DNA of 64,000 nt from Nocardioides ferulae (GCF_003660455.1 NZ_QZVR01000026.1:1-64000), one strand, 5' to 3'. Positions 9,856-18,169 are shown, counted from the first letter of the stretch. Translations and numbers: made by a program. The notes: generated from the letters alone by a model not told the origin.

Positions 9856-10125
9856 TCAACGGGCCCCGTGGATGATGTGGTGCCCCTGCACGGCCACGCG
9901 GCCCTGCTGGGCCCAGGCCTGGCCGGTGCGGAAGTGCACCTGCTTGACCTTGGCCCGGTGGCCCAGGAAGGCCGCGACCGCCGCGGAGATCGCGAGCAGC
10001 ACGTCCTCGGGCACGTCCTGCGCCTGCAGGGCGCGCACCTCGGCCAGCTCCGCCTCCAGCTGCTCGACCCGCGCGGTGAGCCCGCGGACCGCGTCGAGCA
10101 GCTCGGCGACCGTCGTCTCGGCCAT
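9856..10125 (-). CDS. Small (89 aa) carboxylase-associated subunit
   Basis: The ATG at 10125 gives an 89-residue protein. A heptad-like helix (TVAELLDAVRGLTARVEQLEAELAEVRAL) suggests a coiled coil. It is followed by a helical segment DVPEDVLLAISAAVAAFLG and a basic, His-containing tail ending in QGHHIIHGAR. It lies between the 12S and 1.3S genes with tight spacing. I recognise no enzymatic domain. Its position and coiled coil suggest an assembly or linker subunit, comparable in role to the epsilon subunits of actinobacterial acyl-CoA carboxylases. That is an inference from context. Confidence 0.7.
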   Translation of the reverse strand: MAETTVAELLDAVRGLTARVEQLEAELAEVRALQAQDVPEDVLLAISAAVAAFLGHRAKVKQVHFRTGQAWAQQGRVAVQGHHIIHGAR

Positions 10126-10139
10126 CTCGACCCCGCCGG

Positions 10140-11708
10140 TCACGTCGGGCCCAGCCCGTGCTTCTTGGCCGGCCGGAGCGCCCGCTTGGAGGCGAGCATC
10201 TCCAGCGCCTTCGAGATGTGCTCGCGGGTGCGGGCCGGCTCGATGATGTCGTCGACCAGGCGGCGCCCGGCGGCGACGTAGGGCGTGTTGAACGTGGAGC
10301 GGTACTCCTCGACCAGCTCGGCGCGCTTGGCGACGGGGTCCTCGGCATCGGCGATCTCGCGACGGAACACGATCTCGGCCGCGCCGTCGGCGCCCATCAC
10401 CGCGATCTCGGCGGTCGGCCACGCGAACACCTTGTCGGCCCCGAGGTCCTTCGCGCACATCGCGAGGTAGGCGCCGCCGTAGGCCTTGCGGAGCACGACG
10501 GTCACCTTCGGAACGGTCGCCGCGGAGTAGGCGTAGAGCATCTTCGCGCCGTGGCGGATGATGCCGCCGTGCTCCTGCGCCACACCCGGCAGGAAGCCGG
10601 GCACGTCGACCAGGGTGACCAGCGGGATGTTGAAGGCGTTGCAGAACCGGACGAACCAGGAGCCCTTGTCGGAGGCGTTGATGTCGAGCACGCCCGACAT
10701 CACGCTGGGCTGGTTGGCGATGATGCCGACCGTGCGTCCGGTGATCCGGCCGAAGCCGATCACGATGTTGGGGGCGTAGCCGGCCTGCACCTCGAGGAAG
10801 TCGGCCCGGTCGACGATCCGCCCGATGACCTCGCGGACGTCGTAGCCCTTCTTGTCGGAGACCGGCACGATCGCGGGCAGCTCGGGGTCGGCCTCGATCG
10901 TGTCGTCGGGGTCGACGATCGGCGGGTCCTCGGTGTTGTTCTGCGGCAGGAAGCTCAGCAGCTTCTTCGCGATCAGGATCGCCTGCTCGTCGTCGTCGGC
11001 GACGAAGTGGGTCACGCCCGAGCGCGCCATGTGGGCGTCGGCGCCACCGAGCGCGTCGGAGGTGACCTGCTCGCCGGTGACCTGGGCGATCACGTTCGGC
11101 CCGGTGATGAACATGTGGGCCTTGCGGGTCTGGATGATGAAGTCGGTCAGCGCCGGGGAGTACGCAGCGCCGCCGGCGCAGGGCCCGGAGATGATCGAGA
11201 CCTGCGGGACCACACCGGAGAGCAGCACGTTGGTGTAGAACACCCGGCCGTAGCCGGCCAGCGAGCCGATGCCCTCCTGCACCCGGGCGCCGCCGGAGTC
11301 GTTGATGAACACGAACGGCGTGCCGGTGGTGAGGCTGGCCTCCATCACCGCGACGACCTTGTCGGAGTGCACCTCGCCCGCGGAGCCGCCGGCGACGGTG
11401 AAGTCCTGGCTGGCGACGTGGACCGGGCGCCCGAGGACCGCGCCCTCGCCGGTGACGACGCCGTCGGCGGGCATGTCGGCCTTGTCGAGCCCGAAGTAGG
11501 TGGACTGGTGGATGGCGAACATGCCGGTCTCGGCGAAGGTGCCGGGGTCGAGCAGCGCGTCGATGCGTTCGCGCGCGGTCAGCTTGCCCTGGTCGTGCTG
11601 CTTCTGCAGGCGGCGCTCACCGCCGCCCGCTTCGACCTTGGCGCGCTTCTCGAGGAGCTCGGCGGTGCGCTCCTCCATCGTGGCGACGTGGTGCTTGTGC
11701 TTGCTCAA
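10140..11708 (-). CDS. Methylmalonyl-CoA carboxyltransferase 12S subunit
   Basis: The 522-residue carboxyltransferase has N- and C-terminal crotonase-like halves. It moves CO2 from methylmalonyl-CoA to biotin on the 1.3S subunit. The sequence closely follows the Propionibacterium 12S protein: VEAGGGERRLQKQH near the N-terminus, GGSAGE and SGGARVQEGI in the CoA region, INASDKGSWFVRFCNAFNIPLV in the second half, and RPAKKHG at the end. A TTG start at 11708 is chosen. It sits 13 bases after the 5S stop, behind GAAAGGGG. The upstream in-frame ATG at 11753 would overlap 5S by 32 bases. Confidence 0.9.
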   Translation of the reverse strand: MSKHKHHVATMEERTAELLEKRAKVEAGGGERRLQKQHDQGKLTARERIDALLDPGTFAETGMFAIHQSTYFGLDKADMPADGVVTGEGAVLGRPVHVASQDFTVAGGSAGEVHSDKVVAVMEASLTTGTPFVFINDSGGARVQEGIGSLAGYGRVFYTNVLLSGVVPQVSIISGPCAGGAAYSPALTDFIIQTRKAHMFITGPNVIAQVTGEQVTSDALGGADAHMARSGVTHFVADDDEQAILIAKKLLSFLPQNNTEDPPIVDPDDTIEADPELPAIVPVSDKKGYDVREVIGRIVDRADFLEVQAGYAPNIVIGFGRITGRTVGIIANQPSVMSGVLDINASDKGSWFVRFCNAFNIPLVTLVDVPGFLPGVAQEHGGIIRHGAKMLYAYSAATVPKVTVVLRKAYGGAYLAMCAKDLGADKVFAWPTAEIAVMGADGAAEIVFRREIADAEDPVAKRAELVEEYRSTFNTPYVAAGRRLVDDIIEPARTREHISKALEMLASKRALRPAKKHGLGPT

Positions 11709-11721
11709 CGAGAGGCCCCTT

Positions 11722-13281
11722 TCAGGCTCGCTCGACGGTGACGCTGTGGGCACGCCCGTCCAGGGTCACGGAGTAGTTGATCGGGCCCTTGACGGGGCCG
11801 GTGCCGGGGGCGGACGCGGCGAGCTTCTCCGCGGCGACCTCGGCGGGGTCCTTGCCGACGTTCTTGGGGCCCTCGGGCCGCTCGAGGAAGAACTTCGGGG
11901 CGACGCCGGGGAACATCGCGTAGGTGAGCACGTCCTCGTCGGTGCCGTCGGAGCCCTCGAGCGCGTTGGCCTCGTCGCAGAGCTTCTGCCACTCCGGCTC
12001 GAGCAGGTCGGCCGGCCGGACGTCGATCGGCTCCTTCTTCGTCTGCGCCTGGGCGGCCGCGATGATCTCGGCGTCGCGGGGACCGATCGTCGCGCCGTAG
12101 TAGCCGAGCATCAGGTCGGCGAACTCGGCGGTGAGCACCTTGTAGGGGCCCATCAGCGTGTTGAAGACCGCCTGGGTGCCGACGATCTGGCTGGACGGGG
12201 TGACCAACGGCGGGAAGCCGGCGACCTCGCGGACGCGCGGCACCTCCTCGAGCACCTCGCGGAGCCGGTCGCCGGCGCCCTGCTGGCGCAGCTGCGACTC
12301 CATGTTGGAGATCATGCCGCCGGGGATCTGGCTCTTGAAGATCTCGGTCTCGACACCGGTGATCGCCGACATGAACTCGGTGTACTTCGGCCGGATGCCG
12401 GCGAAGTGGTCCTTGATCTTCAGCAGCCGCGCGTCGTCGAGGTTGGTGGTGTACGGCGTGCCGTGGAGCATCTCGACCAGCGACTCGGTGGGGTTGTGGC
12501 CCGGGCCCATCGAGATCGAGGAGATCGCGGTGTCGACCACGTCGGCGCCGGCCTCGATCGCCTTCATCAGGCTGACCAGCGTGACGCCGGTGGTCGCGTG
12601 GCAGTGCACGTGGATGCGGACGTCCTGGCCGAGGGAGTCCTTGATCGCCTTGACGATGTCGTAGGCGGGCTGGGGACGCAGCAGCGCGGCCATGTCCTTG
12701 AGGCACAGCGAGTCGCAGCCGAGCTCCATCAGCTCGTGGGCCATGTCGACGTAGCCCTGCACGGTGTGCAGCGGGCTCTCGGTGTAGCAGATCGTGCCCT
12801 GCGCGTGCTTGCCGACGCGGCGTACGGCCTTGATCGCCTCGCGGACGTTGCGCACGTCGTTGACCGCGTCGAAGGTGCGGTAGACGTCCATGCCGTTCTC
12901 GGCCGACTTCTCCACGAACTTGTTGACGACGGTGTCCTCGTAGTGGCGGTAGCCGAGGAGGTTCTGGCCGCGCAGCAGCATCTGCAGCTTGCTGTTGGGC
13001 ATCAGCTCGCGGAAGGTGCGCAGCCGCACCCAGGGGTCCTCGTTGAGGAAGCGGATGCAGGAGTCGTAGGTGGCGCCGCCCCAGCACTCCACCGACCAGT
13101 AGCCGGCGGCGTCGATGTCGGCGCACGCGTCGACCATGTCCTCCAACGCCATCCGGGTGGCCATAAGGCTCTGGTGCGCGTCTCGGAGGGCCAGCTCGGT
13201 GACCCCCACCTCGCGCTTCGCGGGGCTCGCGGCGCCCGCACTCTCGTTGTCCGCCTGCACCTGTTCGACCTGGGCCGTCAT
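11722..13281 (-). CDS. Methylmalonyl-CoA carboxyltransferase 5S subunit
   Basis: The 519-residue metal-dependent subunit transfers CO2 from 1.3S biotin to pyruvate, giving oxaloacetate. It shows the TIM-barrel signature TELALRDAHQSLMATRM, the lysine expected to be carbamylated in LKDMAALL, and the metal-binding HCHATTG. The C-terminal part ends in NYSVTLDGRAHSVTVERA. The protein tracks the Propionibacterium 5S subunit over its full length, which is why a pyruvate carboxylase fragment or oxaloacetate decarboxylase is less likely. ATG 13281 starts MTAQVEQVQ. A DosR-like palindrome lies 54 bases upstream. It is the first gene of the operon 5S-12S-small-1.3S. Confidence 0.9.
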   Translation of the reverse strand: MTAQVEQVQADNESAGAASPAKREVGVTELALRDAHQSLMATRMALEDMVDACADIDAAGYWSVECWGGATYDSCIRFLNEDPWVRLRTFRELMPNSKLQMLLRGQNLLGYRHYEDTVVNKFVEKSAENGMDVYRTFDAVNDVRNVREAIKAVRRVGKHAQGTICYTESPLHTVQGYVDMAHELMELGCDSLCLKDMAALLRPQPAYDIVKAIKDSLGQDVRIHVHCHATTGVTLVSLMKAIEAGADVVDTAISSISMGPGHNPTESLVEMLHGTPYTTNLDDARLLKIKDHFAGIRPKYTEFMSAITGVETEIFKSQIPGGMISNMESQLRQQGAGDRLREVLEEVPRVREVAGFPPLVTPSSQIVGTQAVFNTLMGPYKVLTAEFADLMLGYYGATIGPRDAEIIAAAQAQTKKEPIDVRPADLLEPEWQKLCDEANALEGSDGTDEDVLTYAMFPGVAPKFFLERPEGPKNVGKDPAEVAAEKLAASAPGTGPVKGPINYSVTLDGRAHSVTVERA

Positions 13282-13334
13282 GTCCCCCACCCTTGCACCG
13301 CCCGTCAACCCGAGGCAACGCCTCGGGACCCGTC

Positions 13335-13348
13335 GGGACCTAGGTCCC
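13335..13348. promoter_or_regulatory. DosR-like palindrome upstream of the transcarboxylase operon
   Basis: GGGACCTAGGTCCC is a perfect 14-base palindrome with half-sites GGGAC and GTCCC separated by 4 bases. These are the spacing and half-sites of the actinobacterial DosR/DevR box (GGGACTWWAGTCCC core). It lies 54 bases upstream of the 5S start codon, and about 150 bases from the divergent gene at 13496. Three more boxes with the same half-sites precede nitrate-respiration genes in this window. Confidence 0.5.
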
Positions 13349-13495
13349 CCGGATTCGTGACGCTGCCCGGTCATCGCGCGTGGATGGGGCGATCTTGAGC
13401 AAAGGCTGAGCCGCGCTTGAGCGCCACTGAAGCCGGCGTTCCTAGGGTGGGTACGCCGCTGGGGATGCACCCCGGCCACCCCCCGGAGAGCCCCC

Positions 13496-14815
13496 GTGAC
13501 CCACGCCGCGACCTCGCTGCCCCGCCGTACCGGCGTCTCGCTGGTGCTGGCGCTGCTGGCCTCGCTCCTGCTCGCAGTCGCGCCGTCCCCGGCGTCGCAC
13601 GCGGAGGACGCCTCCCAGGTGTCGGATGCCGACACCGGGTCCGGCAGCCGGGTCGGCCCCGGCAAGGTCCAGGGCGCGATCACCGGCGCGCAGCGCGGCG
13701 CCCCGCGGGTGCGGATGACCTGGTTCACCGCGGACTGGCGCTACCTCGGCACCCGCAAGCAGCTCGGCGGCGTCTACTCGGTCTCGCTGCCGGCCGGCGG
13801 CTACTGGCTGCAGTTCACCGATCTGCGCCCCTCCTACGACGTCACCAAGTACGCCCCCACGGACGTCTTCGTGCGGGTCCGCGCGGGCGACGTCACGATC
13901 AAGCACGTGCGGATGCAGCCGGGAGCGGCGATCACCGGGACGGTGCTGGCCGACGGCCGGCCCGCGTCGAAGGCCCGGGTAGTCGCGGCGAGCACCGACG
14001 AGCGCTCCTTCGAGACCCGCGCCGACGGCCGGGGGCGGTTCGCGATCGGCGGACTGCCCGCGGGCAGCTACTCGGTGTTCGGCTACGACCGCGCCGCCAC
14101 CTGGGTCGGCCCCAGCAGCTGGGTGCCGAAGCTCGAGGCCGGGCACGTCGTCAACACCTCACTGCGGATGAGCAAGCGGGCCGGAAGCCTGCTGGTCAAC
14201 CTGCTCACACCCCGCGGCCAGCTCCGGCAGTCGGTGTTCGTGACCGCGGTCAGCCGGCGCACCGGGCAGTACTGGGTGACCAAGGCCCGGGGCGGCACCG
14301 CGAGGTTCACCGGGCTCGCCCCCGGCCGCTACCGGATGGTCGTGCCCGGCGCCGGCATCTGGCTGGGCCGCGAGGGCGCGGTCGAGAAGGGCCGGGTGAC
14401 CCCTCGCCGACCCGCGTTCGGCAACTTCCGGCTGACCCGCCGCGGCGGCTGGCTGACCGGCCGCGTGGTCGACGAGCTCGACCCGACCGTCGTGATGAAG
14501 CGCGCCGAGGTCCGGCTCTTCGACGGCTACGGCACGGTGCTGGACCGCACCAGCACCGATGACGACGGGCGGTTCACCCTGGACGGTCAGCTCACCAGCC
14601 AGCAGGGGCTCACCGTCGTCGTCGACCCGTTGGCCGACGCGGGCGGCTGGATGCTCGGCAAGTTCTGGTGCCAGTTCGAGTCGACCGCTCTCGACGACCT
14701 GGCGGTGACCACCGGCCGACAGACGGAGCTCGGCGACGTGGTGCTGCCGCACGTCATCGACGAAGGGACCCCCGCGCACTGCCTCGTCGGCGAGGCCCCC
14801 CGGCGCCGCCGCTGA
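13496..14815 (+). CDS. Secreted protein with carboxypeptidase-regulatory-like beta repeats
   Basis: The 439-residue protein has a Sec signal peptide (hydrophobic LVLALLASLLLAVAPSPASHA, cleavage near residue 36). Several Ig-like or transthyretin-like beta domains follow. Each has the pattern ITGTVLADGRPA...DGRGRFAIGGLPAGSYSV seen in carboxypeptidase regulatory-like domains, with further copies near GRYRMVVPG and GRFTLDGQL. There is no catalytic domain or sorting motif. It is probably an extracellular structural or adhesive protein. The GTG start at 13496 follows CCGGAGAG. It diverges from the transcarboxylase operon. Confidence 0.65.
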   Translation: MTHAATSLPRRTGVSLVLALLASLLLAVAPSPASHAEDASQVSDADTGSGSRVGPGKVQGAITGAQRGAPRVRMTWFTADWRYLGTRKQLGGVYSVSLPAGGYWLQFTDLRPSYDVTKYAPTDVFVRVRAGDVTIKHVRMQPGAAITGTVLADGRPASKARVVAASTDERSFETRADGRGRFAIGGLPAGSYSVFGYDRAATWVGPSSWVPKLEAGHVVNTSLRMSKRAGSLLVNLLTPRGQLRQSVFVTAVSRRTGQYWVTKARGGTARFTGLAPGRYRMVVPGAGIWLGREGAVEKGRVTPRRPAFGNFRLTRRGGWLTGRVVDELDPTVVMKRAEVRLFDGYGTVLDRTSTDDDGRFTLDGQLTSQQGLTVVVDPLADAGGWMLGKFWCQFESTALDDLAVTTGRQTELGDVVLPHVIDEGTPAHCLVGEAPRRRR

Positions 14816-14825
14816 CCGCGCCCGG

Positions 14826-15203
14826 TCACCCCTCGACGCGCATGTCGCCCTCGCCCCAGAAGGCGCGCATGCTGGTGATCCGGCCCTCGTCGTCGAAGGT
14901 CATCACGTCGATCGGGGCCAGCACGTAGGTCGCGCCCTCGGCCTTGGTGCGCACCTCGAAGCAGAACGCGGCCTGGCCGCCGCAGATGCGGGCCTCCAGC
15001 AGCCGGGTCTCCTGCTCCAGGCCCTCGAGCGTGGCGTAGAAGGCGTGGATCTGCTCGCGGGTGGTGAGCACGTCGCTGCCGACGGGGTCCTCGACGGTCG
15101 CCCCGTCGGCGTACAGCGCCACCACCTGGTCGGCGGTGCCGTCTCCGACGAGCGCGACGTAGGCCTCGACGACCTCGCGGATCCGTTCGTTGCTCGCGGC
15201 CAT
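14826..15203 (-). CDS. Steroid delta-isomerase-like protein (SnoaL/KSI fold)
   Basis: The 125-residue protein aligns well with ketosteroid isomerase, which moves the double bond of 3-oxo-delta5-steroids. The catalytic residues are recognisable: Tyr15 (AYVALV), Asp39 in YADGATVEDP, and the Asp in PIDVMTFDDEG. The oxyanion-type REQIHAFY and the terminal RAFWGEGDM also match. ATG 15203 has an AGGAGG site seven bases upstream, which fixes the start. No other steroid genes are nearby, so the physiological substrate is uncertain. Confidence 0.8.
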   Translation of the reverse strand: MAASNERIREVVEAYVALVGDGTADQVVALYADGATVEDPVGSDVLTTREQIHAFYATLEGLEQETRLLEARICGGQAAFCFEVRTKAEGATYVLAPIDVMTFDDEGRITSMRAFWGEGDMRVEG

Positions 15204-15279
15204 GGTGGTACCTCCTGATGACGTCGGGGTAGAACGCGTTCTCGTGCGGGCGTTCCGCGGCACCGTAGCGGATGCTTGA

Positions 15280-15897
15280 ATGTCGGGCGTGGACCTCGGC
15301 GACAGTTGGCCCCTCCCCGACCTCACCGAGCTGCGCGAGGAGCTGCTGCGCGCCTACGACCACCCGGCCCGGGGCTACCACGACACCCGGCACCTGGCCG
15401 AGGTCCTCGCGCGGATCGACGAGCTCGGCGCGTCCGGCATCGGCTTCGAGCGGCTCCCGGTGCTGCTCGCCGCGTGGTTCCACGACGGCGTCTACGACGG
15501 GGAGCGCGACGCCGAGGAGCGCTCCGCGGTCTGGGCCGAGCAGGCGCTGGCCGGGCTGCTCACCGCGCAGGCGGTCGCCGAGGTGGCCCGGCTGGTCCGG
15601 CTCACCGAGACCCACCACCCCGAGCCCGGCGACGCGAACGGGTCGGTGCTCTCCGACGCCGACCTGGCCATCCTGGCGGCGCCCGAGGATCGCTACGACG
15701 AGTACGTCGCCGCGGTGCGCGGCGAGTTCGCCCACCTCGACGACGAGGCGTTCCGCGAGGGCCGCACCCGGGTGCTGCACAGCCTCACCGCCAGGCCGCA
15801 CCTGTTCGCGACCGACTACGCCCGCGAGCGCTGGGAGGCCGCGGCGCGCAGCAACATCGAGCGCGAGCTCGCCGGCCTGACGCCGACCCGTCACTGA
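15280..15897 (+). CDS. HD-domain predicted metal-dependent phosphohydrolase
   Basis: The 205-residue protein carries the HD superfamily motifs: YHDTRHLAEVL near residue 30, WFHDGVYD near residue 68, and a later SDADLAIL. The pattern resembles the predicted HD hydrolases annotated as metal-dependent phosphohydrolases of unknown substrate. ATG 15280 overlaps a TGA (TGAATG context). The last codons (TPTRH-stop) lie inside palindromic repeat copy 1, so the C-terminus was probably altered by that element. It converges with the DUF4031 gene, overlapping by 7 bases. Confidence 0.75.
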   Translation: MSGVDLGDSWPLPDLTELREELLRAYDHPARGYHDTRHLAEVLARIDELGASGIGFERLPVLLAAWFHDGVYDGERDAEERSAVWAEQALAGLLTAQAVAEVARLVRLTETHHPEPGDANGSVLSDADLAILAAPEDRYDEYVAAVRGEFAHLDDEAFREGRTRVLHSLTARPHLFATDYARERWEAAARSNIERELAGLTPTRH

Positions 15898-15940
15898 CTC
15901 CCGCGGTTGGTCGGCGTGTCGGTGAACGATCGACGGCTCG
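15882..15940 (+). repeat. Palindromic element, copy 1 (degenerate)
   Basis: This is a copy of the 61-bp element found intact at 40859-40919 and 42305-42365. It starts with the same GCCGACCCGTCACTGA and carries GGCGTGTCGGTGAACGATCGAC further on. The central hairpin and right arm have diverged. It encodes the last six codons of the HD gene and, on the other strand, the last 16 or so residues of the DUF4031 protein. Confidence 0.75.
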
Positions 15941-16217
15941 AGCCACCGGGCCCGACGGCCGGCGACCGCGGCCGGCGCAGGCCGGCAGAGCGGAGCCGGG
16001 CGACCAGCTCGCGGCTCGAGACCGGCTCGGCACCCGCGGCGACCACCGCCTCGTAGGCCTCGGCGGGCACGTCGTAGTGGTCGCGGTCGAAGCCGCGCTC
16101 CGGGATCCCCAGCCGCCGGGCGAACGCGTGCAGCTCCTCGAACGAGGCGTCGCTGGCCAGGTGCGACCACCAGCGGCCGTGGCCGGGCGTCTGCGGCGGA
16201 TCGACGAGCACGCTCAC
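15891..16217 (-). CDS. DUF4031 domain protein
   Basis: The 108-residue protein begins SVLVDPPQTPGHGRWWSHLASD and contains ELHAFARRLGIPERGFDRDHYDVP, the conserved core of DUF4031, a small domain of unknown function. The GTG start at 16217 overlaps the CutC stop by 4 bases (GTGA), which supports this start and translational coupling. The C-terminal tail (SSRRSFTDTPTNRGSQ) is read from palindromic repeat copy 1 and is probably not part of the ancestral domain. Confidence 0.75.
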   Translation of the reverse strand: MSVLVDPPQTPGHGRWWSHLASDASFEELHAFARRLGIPERGFDRDHYDVPAEAYEAVVAAGAEPVSSRELVARLRSAGLRRPRSPAVGPGGSSRRSFTDTPTNRGSQ

Positions 16218-16990
16218 CGCTCCACCGCCGGCCGGCCGCCCAGCCGGGCGACCGTGCTGTCGACGAGCAGCCGCCAGGACCGGACCAGGGAGGCGTCGAC
16301 GTCGGCGCGGTGGCTGCCGCCCGGGCGCGCCTGCGGACCGAGGTGGAACTGGCGCACTCCGGCCCGCACCAGCCACGGCACCTGCTCGGCGACCAGGCCC
16401 GGGCCGGGGAGCAGCAGCGCCGCGACCCGCGGGTCGTCGGTCGCGGCCGCGAGCAGGTCGTCGTACCCGACGGCGAGCCCCTGCGGCGATCCGCCCGAGC
16501 AGACCCCGACCAGCCCGGGCAGGCGCAGCAGTGCCCGCCAGGCGCGTCGCGGGTCGAGGGCGTCGTCGACGGCGCCGTGGAAGGTCCACGGCACCCCGCG
16601 CAGGCGCTCGGCGAGGTGGCCGCAGACCTCCTCGTCGACCTCCAGGTTCGCGTCGAGGAAGCCGAACGAGACCCCTGCCGCGCCGCCGCCGAGATAGCTC
16701 TCGGCCAGGCCGACCAGTCGGGCCAGCTCGCCGCCGGTGGTGGTCCACGAGTCACCCAGGCGCAGCATCACGAAGACCGGGAGGTCCGCCTCGCGGCACA
16801 CCGCCGACACGACGGCCGGCTCCGGCGAGGTGCCGACCCGGTCGGGCTGCGCGGCAGTCTCGGCCACCAGGTGCAGCCGGTCCGCGCCGCCCTCGCGGGC
16901 ACCCGCGACATCGCGCGGGCGTCGTACCGTCACCTCGAGCAGCGTCTCGGTCCTGCTCTCGCGGCTGCTCTCGTGCCCGACCTCGGCCAT
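16214..16990 (-). CDS. cutC: CutC family protein
   Basis: The 258-residue protein has the CutC TIM-barrel pattern: an early EVTVRRPRDVAGAREGGADRLHL, then LPVFVMLRLG, VSFGFLDANLEVD, WTFHGAVDDALDP, and a C-terminal VRQFHLG. CutC was named from copper sensitivity in E. coli, but its catalytic role is unresolved. ATG 16990 is followed directly by the conserved region. Its stop overlaps the DUF4031 start. The nearest copper enzyme is the NirK fusion, about 37 kb away, so no functional link is implied. Confidence 0.8.
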   Translation of the reverse strand: MAEVGHESSRESRTETLLEVTVRRPRDVAGAREGGADRLHLVAETAAQPDRVGTSPEPAVVSAVCREADLPVFVMLRLGDSWTTTGGELARLVGLAESYLGGGAAGVSFGFLDANLEVDEEVCGHLAERLRGVPWTFHGAVDDALDPRRAWRALLRLPGLVGVCSGGSPQGLAVGYDDLLAAATDDPRVAALLLPGPGLVAEQVPWLVRAGVRQFHLGPQARPGGSHRADVDASLVRSWRLLVDSTVARLGGRPAVER

Positions 16991-17023
16991 GTCCCGACGG
17001 TAGGCCCTTGAGCGGGCCGGACA

Positions 17024-17404
17024 ATGGAGGTCGTGGACAACGCGCTGCTCTTCGACGCCCGGGCCCGGGTGCTCGCCGACCTGACCGCGTGCGGGCGGGC
17101 GGACGCCGCGGCGGTGTCGGTGCTCGAGGAGGCCTGCTCGGCGCGCCGGTGGTGGGCCGAGCAGTGGCCGCAGGGCGAGGTGTACGTCGCCGGACTGGTC
17201 GCGCAGGACGTCCAGGACGCGCTGCTCGAGACCGTGGGCCGGTGGCCGCTGTGCGAGGAGTGCGGTGACGCGCCGGCGCACGCGCTCTACATCTCCCCCG
17301 ACCTCGGGGGGCCCGACCCGGAGTGGGTGTGCGAGGAGAGCGGTCGCGCCGTGGCCGAGCTGGGGCGTCTCAGCTCTCGTGGCCCAGCTGCACCCACAGG
17401 GTGA
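17024..17404 (+). CDS. Hypothetical protein with possible Cys metal site
   Basis: This 126-residue protein is unrecognised. It has a mostly helical, acidic N-terminal part with WWAEQWPQG, then C77-x2-C80 (LCEEC) and C103, which could form an incomplete zinc site with a His. There is no signal or membrane segment. It starts 33 bases from the divergent cutC start. Its 3' end overlaps the GntR gene on the other strand by 35 bases. Confidence 0.55.
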   Translation: MEVVDNALLFDARARVLADLTACGRADAAAVSVLEEACSARRWWAEQWPQGEVYVAGLVAQDVQDALLETVGRWPLCEECGDAPAHALYISPDLGGPDPEWVCEESGRAVAELGRLSSRGPAAPTG

Positions 17405-18089
17405 ACCGGTCGGCCCGATAGACGGTGCGGGAGACCTCGATGACCTTCTCGCCGGCGATCGCCCGGCGCGAGTGGCGCAACACCGGCTTGCCGGGGTCGC
17501 ACTCCAGCAGGGCGGCCTCGTCGGGGCTCGGCACGTCGGCGGTGATCGAGTCCTCGGCCCAGGTCGGCCGCAGGCCGCGCTGGTCGAGCGCCTCGTAGAG
17601 GCTGGTGGGCATGCCGCTCTGCAGGAAGCCCGGCAGCAGGACCTCGTTGAGGTAGGCGTCCTCGAGGCACATCGGGACGCCGTCGGCGCGGCGCAGCCGA
17701 CGCCAGTGGATCACCGCGTCGCCCTCGGTGAGGCTCAGCGCCCTGGCGACGCCGGGGCCGGCCTGCTCGCGGCGGGCCAGCAGCGTCGAGGACTCGGCCA
17801 GCAGCCCGCGCCGGCCCATCTCCTCGGTGAAGCTGGTGATCCGGCTGGCGGTGCGGCGCGGCCGGGCCACGAAGGTGCCCCGACCCGGGATCCGCTCGAG
17901 CAGCCCCTCGACCACGAGGGCGTCCATCGCCTGCCGCACGGTCATCCGCGCCACCCCGAAACGATGCACGAGCTCCCGCTCGGAGGGAGCCGGCGACCCG
18001 GGGGCGCTGCCGGTGACCAGCGAGCGGACGTACTCGCGCACCTGGACGTGCTTCAGCGCGCGCCCGTCGGTCACCAGAGCCTCGTCCAC
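17370..18089 (-). CDS. GntR family regulator (HutC/UTRA type)
   Basis: The 239-residue regulator has an N-terminal winged helix (about residues 15-80), with SERELVHRFGVARMTVRQAMDAL as recognition region and GRGTFVARP as wing. A C-terminal UTRA effector domain follows (about 95-235). The HutC subgroup senses sugars, amino-acid derivatives or similar small ligands. The nearest possible targets are its own promoter and the ABC exporter at 18221-21540, which is transcribed toward it. The region upstream of its start holds two related boxes (18134-18169). Confidence 0.85.
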   Translation of the reverse strand: MDEALVTDGRALKHVQVREYVRSLVTGSAPGSPAPSERELVHRFGVARMTVRQAMDALVVEGLLERIPGRGTFVARPRRTASRITSFTEEMGRRGLLAESSTLLARREQAGPGVARALSLTEGDAVIHWRRLRRADGVPMCLEDAYLNEVLLPGFLQSGMPTSLYEALDQRGLRPTWAEDSITADVPSPDEAALLECDPGKPVLRHSRRAIAGEKVIEVSRTVYRADRFTLWVQLGHES

Positions 18090-18133
18090 CCCTGCAGACT
18101 AAGGGCCCGGAGCCCTCTCGTCCGCGTGTTTGT

Positions 18134-18169
18134 AGGAACTAGGTCCCTATACAGCGGGATTGAGGTCCC
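18134..18169. promoter_or_regulatory. Two tandem degenerate palindromic boxes upstream of the GntR gene
   Basis: AGGAACTAGGTCCC (18134-18147) and GGGATTGAGGTCCC (18156-18169) are 22 bases apart centre to centre, two helical turns, so they lie on the same DNA face. Each keeps one perfect GTCCC half-site and a weaker partner. They could be operators of the adjacent GntR protein or weak DosR-like sites. The sequence does not decide. Confidence 0.4.

Noticed and set aside
11722..13281. 5S gene as part of pyruvate carboxylase or oxaloacetate decarboxylase
   Set aside because: No biotin carboxylase or sodium-pump beta subunit is adjacent, while 12S and 1.3S partners are. The sequence follows 5S to its very end.
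18134..18169. Counting these two boxes as full DosR-like sites
   Set aside because: Each lacks one conserved half-site. They were reported separately as degenerate.
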